A DNA stretch of 64,000 nt from Mycolicibacterium goodii. Its GTDB lineage: Bacteria > Actinomycetota > Actinomycetes > Mycobacteriales > Mycobacteriaceae. The position numbers and the translations under genes were made by a program. The DNA is taken from NCBI RefSeq assembly GCF_022370755.2, contig NZ_CP092364.2, positions 5,704,001 through 5,768,000 on the forward strand. Direction: 5' to 3'. Shown here piece after piece: positions 54,104-63,609 of the stretch. Below the pieces are notes generated by a model. That model was not told the DNA's origin. It worked only from the letters and a program-made list of their open reading frames with translations, and made no database searches. Position 1 is the first letter of the stretch; the number at the start of each line of letters is the position of its first letter.

Positions 54104-55527
54104 CGCCGTTCAAGCCTGTCGAAATCGTCCGACAGCGCCGCCGCCAGTTCGGTGATGCGCCGCTGGAAGGTGTCGCTGAGCAGATCGAGCTGGATCTCGG
54201 TGCCCGCCGCGATGTGCTTGTCGTACGGCAGCACGATCACACGACCGGGCGGCACGTGACGCTCGAACTGCTGCACGAGGTCCTCGACGTCGACATTCGG
54301 CTTGCCCGGGGTCACGTGGTTGATCACCACGCAGGACCGGCCGAGCAGATCCTGATAACCGTTCTGCCGCAACCAGTCCATCGTGACCGCGGCCTGCCTG
54401 GCGCCGTCGATGGAGGCGCTGGCCACGATCACCAGACCGGAGATCGTCGACAGCACACCGCGCGTCGCCTTCTGGAACAGGCCCGCGCCGCAGTCGGCGA
54501 GCACCAGATTGTAGTAACGCGACACGACCGCGGTCGCGCCCTTCCAGTCGTCGTCGTTGAACTCCCGCTGGGCACCGCTGTAGTCCTCGGACGACAGCAC
54601 CTCGAGGTTCGACGAATTCATGCTGGTGTAGGCGCGAATGTCGTTGTACCGCGTCAATTCCTGATCCGCCAGCAGATCAGCGATGGTGGCCGCGGACTGC
54701 CGGCCCGCACGGTCGGCGAGGTTGCCGCCGTCGGGGTCGGCGTCGATCGCGAGGATCCGGTCACCGCGGATCTTGGCCATGGCCGACCCGAGTGTCACGG
54801 TGACAGCGGTCTTGCCGACACCACCCTTGAGACCGAACACGCCGATCTGGTAGCTGTCGCGCGCGTTGCGGCGGATCCGGTTGTGCAGGTCGAGTTCGTA
54901 GACCTCGTCGGGCGAGAGTCCGAGGTTGATCCGCGTCATCACGTACAACCAGTGCCGCCAGCCGCGCTGCGACGGCATCTTCACGCCGGTCTTCACCCCG
55001 ACGTGCGACAGCGCATCGATCGCACGGTGATTGCCCATCGACGCCGCGGACGTCGGCCCGGGCTGCGCGGGCGCAGGCACGGCCTGCCCGGCGCGCCACG
55101 CCCCGCTGATCTCGGGGTCGATGTCGCTGAGCTGCGACGGTGCCGGTCCCGGCGCCAGCCGCTGCGCCGGCGGCGGCAACGTGGCCGGCTGCTCGTGCCG
55201 TGCACCGGGGCCGAACTGCTGCTGCCCCTGCGGCGCACGGAGCATCGAGTTCTGGGGCCACTGCGGCGCAGTCGCCGGGGGCGGCGGCATGGGCGGTGGC
55301 ACCTGAGGTTCGGCCTGCCGCGACGGGGCCGCAGCGGATTGAGTCTGAGTCGGCGCGACCGGCATCGCACCCGACGGCGCGTCGGCGGGCGGTTTCTCCC
55401 CCGTCGGCATCGGCGGCGTCGCCGCCGTGGCCTTCAAGATCGCGTCTCTGTCCACGGTGATCGTGGCGTCATCGACCGGCTTGCCCGGTTCGGACGAATG
55501 GAAGAGCCGGTCATAGTCGGCCGACAT
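54100..55527 (-). CDS. espI: EspI, proline-rich MinD/ParA-like ATPase
   Basis: A 475-residue protein. The first 140 residues are Pro/Ala/Gln-rich (MPPPPATAPQWPQ); the second half is a ParA/MinD-type ATPase with deviant Walker A GLKGGVGKT near residue 235, followed by AIDADPDGGNLAD and VVINHVTPGKPNVD. It is shorter than M. tuberculosis EspI (666 residues) because its Pro-rich part is reduced. EspI is reported to lower ESX-1 secretion when ATP falls. It follows esxA by 119 bases and overlaps eccD1 by ATGA. Confidence 0.9.
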   Translation of the reverse strand: MSADYDRLFHSSEPGKPVDDATITVDRDAILKATAATPPMPTGEKPPADAPSGAMPVAPTQTQSAAAPSRQAEPQVPPPMPPPPATAPQWPQNSMLRAPQGQQQFGPGARHEQPATLPPPAQRLAPGPAPSQLSDIDPEISGAWRAGQAVPAPAQPGPTSAASMGNHRAIDALSHVGVKTGVKMPSQRGWRHWLYVMTRINLGLSPDEVYELDLHNRIRRNARDSYQIGVFGLKGGVGKTAVTVTLGSAMAKIRGDRILAIDADPDGGNLADRAGRQSAATIADLLADQELTRYNDIRAYTSMNSSNLEVLSSEDYSGAQREFNDDDWKGATAVVSRYYNLVLADCGAGLFQKATRGVLSTISGLVIVASASIDGARQAAVTMDWLRQNGYQDLLGRSCVVINHVTPGKPNVDVEDLVQQFERHVPPGRVIVLPYDKHIAAGTEIQLDLLSDTFQRRITELAAALSDDFDRLERR

Positions 55528-55646
55528 GGGGACCCCTCAAGTAGTTCAAACAGATTGTTAGATCTTTACACCCGCACGCACATGATGGGCGGGATCGGGC
55601 ATCCGTTGATGTCCGACAACCCGCCCACCATCGTGCATCGGTGTTC

Positions 55647-55934
55647 TCAGGCGAACATTCCCGTGACGCCGGCCTCGGTCTGGGCCATGGTCTGGCCCGC
55701 TTCGCTGATGGTCTGCGCGAGGTTCTGCAGGGCCAGGTTCAGCTCGTTGGACGTGCTGTCCCAGCGGGCCTGGACGGCCTGGTAGGCCTCCGAACCGGTG
55801 CCGCCCCACGCCGAGGCCAGCGTGGTCAGCGAGGCCTTGCCCTCGTCGAGCAGGCCGGCGGTGGTGGACACGGCGCCGTGGATCTCGGCAGAGCCGCCCT
55901 CGATACCGGCGAAATTCCATACCTGTTCTGTCAT
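55647..55934 (-). CDS. esxA: ESAT-6 (WXG100 secreted protein)
   Basis: A 95-residue WXG100 protein, the same length as ESAT-6. The helix-turn-helix hairpin has the WxG turn SAWGGTG with Trp43. It contains [20 protein letters not shown] at the N-terminus, closely similar to known ESAT-6 sequences. It forms a 1:1 dimer with EsxB and is secreted by ESX-1. It starts 29 bases after the esxB stop, in the core operon. Confidence 0.97.
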   Translation of the reverse strand: MTEQVWNFAGIEGGSAEIHGAVSTTAGLLDEGKASLTTLASAWGGTGSEAYQAVQARWDSTSNELNLALQNLAQTISEAGQTMAQTEAGVTGMFA

Positions 55935-55963
55935 GTCTTATCTCCGTTCAGTGAGCTCAGTGG

Positions 55964-56266
55964 TCAGATGTTCATCGAAGACGCAAGCGTGCCCGCCTGA
56001 TCCTCGTCGGTCGAGGTGTACTGCGTGCCCGAGGTGTGGATGTTGGCCGAGATCTCGTTCAACTCTTGGACCTGCTTGGCGGCGGCCTCGTGGAACCGAG
56101 CCAGCGCGGCCTGCGCGGCGGTGCCGGCCTGGCCGACCATCTGAGCGGCCAGAGCGGAGCCAGTGGACTCAACCTGCGCGATGACGCCCTTGAGTTCGCC
56201 GGAGATGCGCTCGAAATTCGCCGCCTCCTTGGCGAGGACGGCGGCATCTGTATTCATTGCTGCCAT
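55964..56266 (-). CDS. esxB: CFP-10 (EsxA partner)
   Basis: A 100-residue WXG100-family protein. The C-terminal secretion motif YxxxD is YTSTD (Tyr83-Asp87), which targets EccCb1. The turn that carries WRG in M. tuberculosis CFP-10 (Trp43) is MVG here (Met43-Gly45), so the Trp is missing while EsxA keeps its own. ATG 56266 has an AAGGGGAA ribosome site. It is followed by esxA. Confidence 0.97.
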   Translation of the reverse strand: MAAMNTDAAVLAKEAANFERISGELKGVIAQVESTGSALAAQMVGQAGTAAQAALARFHEAAAKQVQELNEISANIHTSGTQYTSTDEDQAGTLASSMNI

Positions 56267-56351
56267 TTGGATTCCCCTTATTTCCCTGTGTCCTCACCAA
56301 TCAATGGCGAGTCTTCCGGCAAGTACACCGGAAAGTTCTTGTCGCGAGTGT

Positions 56352-57674
56352 TCACCACTCGTCGTCTTCGTCCTCGGAGAGGTCGTACGTCAACGGCGTC
56401 GGTGCCACCAACCCGTCTTTCTTCCCCCCGCTCTTGCTGTTCTGGCCGGCGTGCGTCACCGGCGCACCTGCGCCGCCTCCGCCTCCGGCGCCCACCGGCG
56501 CCACAGCGCCCGCGGCTCCCGAACCCGCGCCCGCGGGAACCGCCTTCATCTCGCCGCTGATCCCAAGCAGATTGGACAGCAACGGAGTTCGCGGCGCTGT
56601 GCCTCCCGCACCAGGAAGCGACATGGCGCGCACCAGGCCGGCTCCCGTGCTCGGACCAGAACCGCCGAGCATCGGGTGATTCGAGAAGGGGCTGGCCCCC
56701 ATCAAACCGACCTGCATGGCACGCTCGCCACCACCCATGCTGGTGAACTGGCTGACCATCTGGGTGGCCTGCTGCAGCGGTTGGGTCATGGTCTGCACGC
56801 TGGTCTGGAACATCTGCCCCAGCTGAGCCGGAACCTGCGCGGCCTGCGAACCCATCTGCATGACCATCTGCATGCCCTGCTGCAGGTCCTTGCCCGACTC
56901 GCGGCCCACCTCCTGGCCCGCGTTCTCACCCTTCTGCGCGGCGCCCTGGCCCCGCTGCTCGGCGAAATTGGCTTGCGCCGCAGCGTGTCCTGCCGCCAAC
57001 CCGACCGACTCGATGGTGGCGATCGCGCTGACGCTCTCGATGACCGCGTTGCGCATCACACCCTCGGCCACGCGCGGTGCGGTCTGCGCCAACGCGGCCG
57101 CCGCAGTCGTCTCACCAACACCGGGAAGCACGATCGGCTTCATCGGCATGATCGGCTCGAACAGCAGGTTGACGGTGGTCTCCGCGTGGTAGACGTCCAT
57201 CGCACCCGCCGCCTGGTTCCACATCCGGACGAAGTAGTCCATCTCGTTGAGCGCGATCGGCACGGTGTTGATGCCGAGAAAGTTCGTGGCCTCCAGGACG
57301 CCGTGCGTGATGTGGTTCTGCTCGATCTCCGGGAGCGGCGGCGTGGTCGCGAGCGCCAGGCTGTAGGAACTGGCCTGGGCCGACGCCTGCAGCGCCCGCT
57401 TCTGGGCCTGCGCCGCGGTGGTCTGCAGCCACGTGATCATCGGCATCGTCGCGGCGACCGCACGCTCGCTGGCCGCGCCGGTCCACACCGACGTGAGGTT
57501 GGTGAGCGCGGCCGCCAACTCGGCGGCCTGCGTCTCCAACAGGACCGCCAGACCTTCCCAACCCGCCGCGGCCTGCAGCATCGGCGCCGGGCCGGCGCCG
57601 ACCATCAGGCGAGCGGTGTTGATCTCCGGTGGTAGAGCGATCCACACCGGAGGAATAGGCGGAGCCGCAACCAT
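56352..57674 (-). CDS. ppe68: PPE68-like protein
   Basis: A 440-residue PPE protein. The N-terminal 175-residue PPE domain begins PPIPPVWIALPPEINTARLM with the PPE motif and has the WxG turn VWTGAAS near residue 63. The C-terminal part is Gln/Gly/Met-rich and then acidic, ending SEDEDDEW. It pairs with PE35 encoded just upstream and is an ESX-1 substrate or surface protein. Start ATG 57674. Confidence 0.93.
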   Translation of the reverse strand: MVAAPPIPPVWIALPPEINTARLMVGAGPAPMLQAAAGWEGLAVLLETQAAELAAALTNLTSVWTGAASERAVAATMPMITWLQTTAAQAQKRALQASAQASSYSLALATTPPLPEIEQNHITHGVLEATNFLGINTVPIALNEMDYFVRMWNQAAGAMDVYHAETTVNLLFEPIMPMKPIVLPGVGETTAAAALAQTAPRVAEGVMRNAVIESVSAIATIESVGLAAGHAAAQANFAEQRGQGAAQKGENAGQEVGRESGKDLQQGMQMVMQMGSQAAQVPAQLGQMFQTSVQTMTQPLQQATQMVSQFTSMGGGERAMQVGLMGASPFSNHPMLGGSGPSTGAGLVRAMSLPGAGGTAPRTPLLSNLLGISGEMKAVPAGAGSGAAGAVAPVGAGGGGGAGAPVTHAGQNSKSGGKKDGLVAPTPLTYDLSEDEDDEW

Positions 57675-57710
57675 CGGCTGGTGTCCCTAACTCTCTGCTG
57701 AACGGCCTGA

Positions 57711-58004
57711 CTACATCGTGGCCGCGTTGGCGGCGTCCACGGCGTTGTAGATGCCCGCGATCTCGGCGAACGCGGCGCCTGCGCGGGTCAGTTCCTCCTG
57801 CGCGAACGCATTCGCCGCAAGAGCCTCGACGCCCTCGCTGGCGAACGCCATGGCCGCCAGCGCCGACACCTCGTCAGCCCCGGCCGGAACCAGCGCGGTC
57901 ACGGCCGCCGACGCGGTGGTGCCACCGGCCAGTCCACGTGCCGCATTTGCGATAACTTGCGCCGCAACGGCTTCCGCGCCCGGATTGTGCGTCATCGGTT
58001 GCAT
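57711..58004 (-). CDS. pe35: PE35-like protein
   Basis: A 97-residue PE protein, a helical hairpin rich in Ala. The C-terminal YxxxD motif is YNAVD (Tyr86-Asp90), the general type VII export signal. The literal Pro-Glu motif is replaced by NPGAEAV. ATG 58004 follows an AAGGGGAG ribosome site; the upstream GTG in frame is within that site. It pairs with PPE68 encoded 36 bases downstream. Confidence 0.9.
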   Translation of the reverse strand: MQPMTHNPGAEAVAAQVIANAARGLAGGTTASAAVTALVPAGADEVSALAAMAFASEGVEALAANAFAQEELTRAGAAFAEIAGIYNAVDAANAATM

Positions 58005-58083
58005 TTGCGTACTCCCCTTCCCCACTCGACATATTCAAGGACAAGCACTCGAAACTCCCCCGGCAGCAATTTGCCAGAGCGTC

Positions 58084-58128
58084 AAAGGATCTGTCCCCCG
58101 ATCCCTTTGCTGGCGGGCTGCCGCCAGC
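58084..58128 (-). promoter_or_regulatory. tandem hairpins between eccCb1 and pe35
   Basis: Two adjacent hairpins lie in the 148-base gap. GCTGGCGG-GCTG-CCGCCAGC (58109-58128) is a perfect 8-bp stem, and AAAGGATC...GATCCCTTT (58084-58108) is a near-perfect one ending in TTT on the minus strand. They lie 25 and 45 bases after the eccCb1 stop and could reduce readthrough or protect the processed pe35-ppe68-esxBA message. Confidence 0.5.
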
Positions 58129-58152
58129 GTTGCTGAGTGCGTTGAACAAATA

Positions 58153-59934
58153 CTAACTGCCCTCTGAAGGTGGTGAGAACACTTCTTCTTCGGGTGGGTC
58201 CACATAGGCCGCCTGGATGACCTCTTTTCCGTCGGGGCCGACCAAGAATGCCTGGCCAGGGGGCCTCTTCTTCACGATGATGTCCCGCGACGGGAAGTCG
58301 TTCTTCTCGCCGGAGAGGAACAAGGTGGGCGATCCGGCACCGTAGGCGGCACCCACGAACTTGTCCATGGTCGCGCGGTGGGCCATGGACATCTGGCACG
58401 TGACGATGATGTGCAGGCCGATATCCGCGGCCGCGGGCAACAGCGGGCCCAGTGGCGCCATCGGCGAGACCATGCCTGCCGCCGCGGTCACCATGTGCCA
58501 GTCGTCGACCAGCAGGACCACGTCCGGCCCGGACCACCACGACCTCGCCCGCAGCTGCGCGGTGGTCAGGTCGGGCGGCGGCAGCCGTTTCTTGAGGTTG
58601 ACGGCCAGGGCCTTGATGGCTTCTTCCAGCGTCGCGCTGTTGCGGTTGATCGCACCCGCGTCGAGCAGGTGGCTCTGCGGCACCGCGTCGAGCAGACCGG
58701 ACCGGTAGTCGGCCAGCATGAACCGCACCTGCTGCGGGCTGTTGCGCTTGCAGATCGCCTGCGCGACGGCGTGCGCGATGCGGGTCTTGCCGGATTTGGG
58801 TGCGCCGAAGATCAGCAGATGCGGCGTGAGATGCATCTGGTTGTAGGCCACCGTGAGGTCCGCTTCGCGCACGCCGAGTGGGATCTGCCACCTCGTGCGG
58901 TAGTCCGAGTCGGGCCCGGGCGGGTTCGGATCGAGCTGGTGCAGGTAAATGCGTTCGGGTAGCACGCGCACCTGCGGTGCCTGCTCGGTGTGCCTGCCTG
59001 CGATTTGCTGGACGGCCGAGGAAATGGCTTCCACGATGTTGTCTGCGCTGTGCACGCCGTCGAGCCGCGGCACGCCCATCATCAGGTGGTGTTTTTCGAG
59101 TGACACCGCGCGTCCGGGCCGGTTCGCCGGAATTTCACGCGTGATGCGATCTATCTGAGTTTCGTTCACGTCGCCGAGGCGGAATTCGATTTTTGTGCCC
59201 AGGTAGTCGCGCACACGCGACTTCAGCTCGGTCCACCGCGGCGTCGTGATGATCACGTGCACGCCGTACGCCAGGCCCTGCCCCGCGATGTCCTGAACCG
59301 CCGGTTCCAGATCCGGGAACTCGGCGACGAATGCCGGCCACCCGTCGATCACGAGGAAGACGTCACCGAACGGGTCCTGCGCGGCCGGGTTGTTGGGGTC
59401 CTCGCGCATCTCGCGGTACGACGCGATCGATCCGACGCGGTATTGCTTGAACACCTGTTCACGGGCGCGCAGAACCGCTTTCACCTCGGCGACGACACGG
59501 TTCACGCGGTCCGGCTCGGCGCGCGTGGCCACACCGCCGACGTGCGGCAGGTCCTCCATGTACATCAGACCGCCACCACCGAGGTCCACACAGTAGAACT
59601 GCACCTGGCGCGGGGTGTGTGTGGCCGCGGCCGAGAGCATCAGCGTCTGCAGGAACGTCGACTTACCGGTCTGCGGTGCGCCGCCGACGGCGATGTTCCC
59701 GCCCGCCGCGGACACGTCGACACCCCAGACCTCCTGGCGGTGGCGGCGCGGCTCGTCCATGATCCCGAGCCCGAATCTCAGTGGGCGACGCTGATAGTCG
59801 CGCTCGACGAGTTCGTTGACCGGCGTGGGGTCGGTGAGCGGCGGCAGCCACATCTTGTACGCGCGGCTCTCGCCGGTGGCCAGCTGTGACAGGACCACCT
59901 CACGCAGCACCCTGGGCTCAGCTTCTGTGGACAT
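58153..59934 (-). CDS. eccCb1: ESX-1 FtsK/SpoIIIE ATPase subunit EccCb1
   Basis: A 593-residue soluble protein with two FtsK-like ATPase domains: Walker [13 protein letters not shown] near residue 81 with [11 protein letters not shown], and Walker [11 protein letters not shown] near 378 with [11 protein letters not shown]. The last domain binds the C-terminal tail of EsxB in ESX-1. It starts at ATG 59934, abutting the eccCa1 TAA. In other ESX systems EccC is one polypeptide; the split is specific to ESX-1. Confidence 0.95.
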   Translation of the reverse strand: MSTEAEPRVLREVVLSQLATGESRAYKMWLPPLTDPTPVNELVERDYQRRPLRFGLGIMDEPRRHRQEVWGVDVSAAGGNIAVGGAPQTGKSTFLQTLMLSAAATHTPRQVQFYCVDLGGGGLMYMEDLPHVGGVATRAEPDRVNRVVAEVKAVLRAREQVFKQYRVGSIASYREMREDPNNPAAQDPFGDVFLVIDGWPAFVAEFPDLEPAVQDIAGQGLAYGVHVIITTPRWTELKSRVRDYLGTKIEFRLGDVNETQIDRITREIPANRPGRAVSLEKHHLMMGVPRLDGVHSADNIVEAISSAVQQIAGRHTEQAPQVRVLPERIYLHQLDPNPPGPDSDYRTRWQIPLGVREADLTVAYNQMHLTPHLLIFGAPKSGKTRIAHAVAQAICKRNSPQQVRFMLADYRSGLLDAVPQSHLLDAGAINRNSATLEEAIKALAVNLKKRLPPPDLTTAQLRARSWWSGPDVVLLVDDWHMVTAAAGMVSPMAPLGPLLPAAADIGLHIIVTCQMSMAHRATMDKFVGAAYGAGSPTLFLSGEKNDFPSRDIIVKKRPPGQAFLVGPDGKEVIQAAYVDPPEEEVFSPPSEGS

Positions 59935-62163
59935 TTACGACACCGCCGTATCGAAGATGGGCGTGGTGGTGAACTGGTGGATGCGCACCCGGGATTGCCG
60001 CTGCGCCTTGGGTTTCGACTCGCGGTCGACCGATTCGGCCACTGCCGGAACGTAGTTGTTACCGGTGTAGACGGCACGGAACTTCACCGGATCCTCCATG
60101 CCGACCCGCAGGAAGCCGACGCCGCTTTCCTTGTTCGTGATGTACTGCGCCTCGGGAGTGCCTATCACGGCCTTGGACTCCGCAGAGCTGGTGGTACGCA
60201 ACGCGATCCGGTATGTCAGGTTGGGCTCGAGCTTGTCGATGCGCACGCCGCCGGTGTTCAGTGACTGCGTCGCGAGCAGCAGGTGGACACGTAGCGAGCG
60301 GCCCACACGGCAGATGCGGTCGAACAGATTGATGAAGTCCGGATGGTTCTGCAGCAGCTCGGCGAACTCGTCGACCACCACGAACAGCGTCGGCAACGGC
60401 GGCAGATCCGCACCGCGTTCGCGGTGCTTCTCGTACTCCGCGACACCCGAGAGCGCACCCGCCGCACCCACCTGCATACCGGCCTGGCGCAGGATCGACT
60501 GCCTGCGGTCGAGCTCACCGGTGAGCACCTCACCCATGCGGCTGACGAGTTCGGCTTCCTCTTCCATGTTCGTGACCACCGCCGCGGTGTGCGGCAGCTT
60601 CTCCATGCCGAGGAACGTCGAACCACCCTTGAAGTCGGTGAGCAGCAGGTTGATCTGATCGGGATGGTGTGTCGCGACCAGCGACAGGATCAGCGTCCGC
60701 AGAAACTCCGATTTGCCCGAGCCGGTGGTACCGATCAGCATGCCGTGCGGACCCGCGCCGAACTCGGCACCCTCCTTGATGTCGAGGTACATGATCTCGC
60801 CGGTCTTGAGTTCGTGCCCGAACGGGATCTTGAGCCGGTCCCGGTCGGTGTCGGCGTACATCCGCCAGCGGGCCGGTGTGACCTCCTCGATCGACTGCGC
60901 GCCCACGAGGTGGTGCCACTCGTTGGAGACCTTTTTCTGCACCCGCACGTTCTTGTCGATGATCGTGCCGGTGATCGACCAGCCCGCGAGCTTGCGCGCG
61001 ATGCGGCCGGCCTGGCCCGGGGTCATCCGGTCGGCCACGCGTGTGACCTCACGCCACGGCTGGTTCGGCAGACGGTCCTCGGCCTTGCCGTCCTTCTCGA
61101 CCTTCAGCTTGTAGGCCGCCTGGCGTTGCGCTCCGAGGGTGAGCACCGTGACACCGGCCCGGCCGTCCGGCGGGAAGCCGGCCTTGCCACCGGTGAGATC
61201 GACGACGACGACGTAGGGGCCGCCCGGTGCCGCGTCAGGGGTGTGCGGTCCGCGCGCGGTGAGATCGCTCAAGCCATCGGGCCGGGTGTAGACCAGGCGT
61301 GTCGGTCCCGCGGCATCGGTATCGGTCTGATGTTGGGTGTGCGGCAACCACTTCAGCCATGACCACTTGGGGTCCTCGGGGTTGTCGGTGAGCACCCGGA
61401 TCTGCACCAGGTCCGGCGGATGGAACACCGCCAGGTGGCAGATCATCGCGGTGAGCAGACCTTCGGCGCCCTCGGGGTCACCGCCGACCGCGACGGTCGG
61501 GAACGTCCGCAGCTGAACGAGTTTCGGGCAGTCGTGGATGAGGCCGTGGGTGCGCAGGAACTTCGTCACCCACATGTGGCTGACCGGTTCGAGGTGCGGT
61601 GCAGGCGCGGCCTGCCCGCCTGCGAGTTCGCCACTGGTGTTCGGTTTGAGCAGCCGGTCGACGGCGATCTCGGCGCCGATGCCGATGCGCGTCGCGGCGA
61701 AGAACTCCGAGTTGGCCTGCCTGGCCCATTGCCGGTGGGTGCCGATGATCGACAGCAGATCGTCGGGATGCGGTGCGTGGTAGCTGAAGAACGCCACCTG
61801 CGCCGAGGCCGACGACGTCACGCGGGTGCGCAGACCGGCCAGGTACCGCAGGTATTCCTTACGGTCGGCGTTGATCTCCGGGACCTTCTTGCCGCCCGAC
61901 CCACCACCGGCCATGAAACCGACGGTGCCCATGATCATCATCAACGGCATCATCAGCATGTACGGCGACAGCTGCCGCACACCGGTGAACACCATGATCG
62001 CGATCATGCCCAGCATGCAGCCGCCCATGACCCACGGCAACGCCTTCTGCATACCCGACGGCGGGATGTCGATACCCAGGTCGTCCGGCGGCGCGACGTT
62101 GATCTCACCCGGCGTCAGGCGCGGGCCACGCTTGATGGTCGGCGTGAACTTCTTGGTTGTCAT
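59935..62163 (-). CDS. eccCa1: ESX-1 membrane ATPase subunit EccCa1
   Basis: A 742-residue protein. After a basic N-terminus (KKFTPTIKRGPRLTPGEINVAPP) come two membrane helices (about 40-85), a DUF (stalk) domain and one FtsK-type ATPase with Walker A IGTTGSGKSEFLRTL near residue 479 and Walker B FVVVDEFAELL. ATG 62163 overlaps the eccB1 stop as TGATG; the longer open frame to 62283 is eccB1 shadow. It joins EccCb1 to form the motor of the complex. Confidence 0.95.
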   Translation of the reverse strand: MTTKKFTPTIKRGPRLTPGEINVAPPDDLGIDIPPSGMQKALPWVMGGCMLGMIAIMVFTGVRQLSPYMLMMPLMMIMGTVGFMAGGGSGGKKVPEINADRKEYLRYLAGLRTRVTSSASAQVAFFSYHAPHPDDLLSIIGTHRQWARQANSEFFAATRIGIGAEIAVDRLLKPNTSGELAGGQAAPAPHLEPVSHMWVTKFLRTHGLIHDCPKLVQLRTFPTVAVGGDPEGAEGLLTAMICHLAVFHPPDLVQIRVLTDNPEDPKWSWLKWLPHTQHQTDTDAAGPTRLVYTRPDGLSDLTARGPHTPDAAPGGPYVVVVDLTGGKAGFPPDGRAGVTVLTLGAQRQAAYKLKVEKDGKAEDRLPNQPWREVTRVADRMTPGQAGRIARKLAGWSITGTIIDKNVRVQKKVSNEWHHLVGAQSIEEVTPARWRMYADTDRDRLKIPFGHELKTGEIMYLDIKEGAEFGAGPHGMLIGTTGSGKSEFLRTLILSLVATHHPDQINLLLTDFKGGSTFLGMEKLPHTAAVVTNMEEEAELVSRMGEVLTGELDRRQSILRQAGMQVGAAGALSGVAEYEKHRERGADLPPLPTLFVVVDEFAELLQNHPDFINLFDRICRVGRSLRVHLLLATQSLNTGGVRIDKLEPNLTYRIALRTTSSAESKAVIGTPEAQYITNKESGVGFLRVGMEDPVKFRAVYTGNNYVPAVAESVDRESKPKAQRQSRVRIHQFTTTPIFDTAVS

Positions 62164-63602
62164 CAGCCCTCCCCGCTTGCCACTTTGCGTGGATTGGGAT
62201 CGGCGGGCAAGGTGTCGTGTTCGATCAACGCCGCCTCCTTCGACAGCACCGGGCCGTCCACGAGTAGTCCCACCACCTGCCACGGCGCATTCACCGGTCC
62301 GGCCAGACCGAGGTTCTTGGCGGCATCGTCGTTGGCGATGCCGTACCGCACGCCCTGCGGGTCGATGTAGTACATGCTCTCGCCGACCCGTGGGTCCGGG
62401 GACTGCAGCCGGATGAACTGCCCGCCTTCGATGTACACCGTCGAGTCGCCGCCGATCTGGTCGATCCCGGTGCCGATCGCGCTCGACGGCAGCGGCAGCC
62501 TGCGGCCCGCGATGACCGTGGTCTTGGGCGCCTGATCGCCGGGCTCACGCTGCCACGACCAGCACAGCACCGGCGAGTCCTGCCGCAGCAGCACATCGAG
62601 CGGCTCGTCCGGAAGCGGTGAAACGTACACCTGCTCAGGGATCTTCGCGACCACGCTGGCCTCGACGGCAGGCGGCTGCATGAGTCCGTAGGAGTTGGTG
62701 GCGCGCAGCGCGGCCGCCGTCGTGTTGTTCACGCGCGCAACGCCGTCGGGCAGCACCACGTAGTGCTGCGGGTCGGACTCGGTGGCCGTGCGGAACACCG
62801 AACCGATCACGAGGTTCTCCGGCAGTCCGACACTGTTGGGGGCGCCCGCGGCGGGGATCTGCGGCAGCTGCCAGGGACCACGGTTGGGCAACGCGTTGAA
62901 CAGTCCCCGCGAGATCGGCGTCGGCTTCGCCGTCACCGGGATGCCCACAGCCGAGGTGACCGCGCGATCGGCCAGGTCGATCGAGTGCCGTCCGCCCTCG
63001 GTGACCAACCAGTTGGCACCCTCGTACGACACCAGCATGCCCTGGTCGGCGCGCATCGGACCGACACCGGAATCGATGGTGAGCGAACGGATCAGGATGG
63101 ACTGCTCGACATTCGGCGCCGAACTGTCGGGTTTGGCGACCGTGTCGCACAGCGTCCACTGCGAGGCAGGCGTTCCGGTCGGTGTCGCGTACGGGGCACC
63201 AGGGATGCCGATCGACTGGCCCTTCGCGAGCCGGTTCAGCTCTTCGGATTTCACCGCGACCGGGTTCGAGGCGTTGCCAAGCACCAACCGGGCCGAGGTG
63301 AGGTTGTACACCGGGCGCAGCTGGTTGCTGCCCGGCAACATCACGTAGAGCTGATTGGTGGTGCGGTCCACCAACAACTGATCACTGCCCTGCTTGCCCA
63401 GCGGCTTGAAGTACGCCATCAGCGCCGCACCGAGGCAGATCAACACCGATACGACCACCCCGGCGAAAACCGCACGACTGTAGAACTGCAGCGGATCGTC
63501 GAACATCCGGGTGTCGCGGCGGACGATCGCGTGCTCGACCCGGCGCAGCAGAAAACGCCAGCCGCTGACCTGGACCTTGGTGGTGAGGCGGAAACCTGCC
63601 AT
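62163..63602 (-). CDS. eccB1: ESX-1 periplasmic/membrane component EccB1
   Basis: A 479-residue protein. A short cytoplasmic N-terminus (about 1-40, [20 protein letters not shown]) precedes one membrane helix near 44-66 ([20 protein letters not shown]); the rest is periplasmic with repeat domains and is of normal length. EccB joins neighbouring complexes in the periplasm. It starts at ATG 63602, seven bases after the eccA1 stop. Confidence 0.95.
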   Translation of the reverse strand: MAGFRLTTKVQVSGWRFLLRRVEHAIVRRDTRMFDDPLQFYSRAVFAGVVVSVLICLGAALMAYFKPLGKQGSDQLLVDRTTNQLYVMLPGSNQLRPVYNLTSARLVLGNASNPVAVKSEELNRLAKGQSIGIPGAPYATPTGTPASQWTLCDTVAKPDSSAPNVEQSILIRSLTIDSGVGPMRADQGMLVSYEGANWLVTEGGRHSIDLADRAVTSAVGIPVTAKPTPISRGLFNALPNRGPWQLPQIPAAGAPNSVGLPENLVIGSVFRTATESDPQHYVVLPDGVARVNNTTAAALRATNSYGLMQPPAVEASVVAKIPEQVYVSPLPDEPLDVLLRQDSPVLCWSWQREPGDQAPKTTVIAGRRLPLPSSAIGTGIDQIGGDSTVYIEGGQFIRLQSPDPRVGESMYYIDPQGVRYGIANDDAAKNLGLAGPVNAPWQVVGLLVDGPVLSKEAALIEHDTLPADPNPRKVASGEG

Positions 63603-63609
63603 CGCTTGC

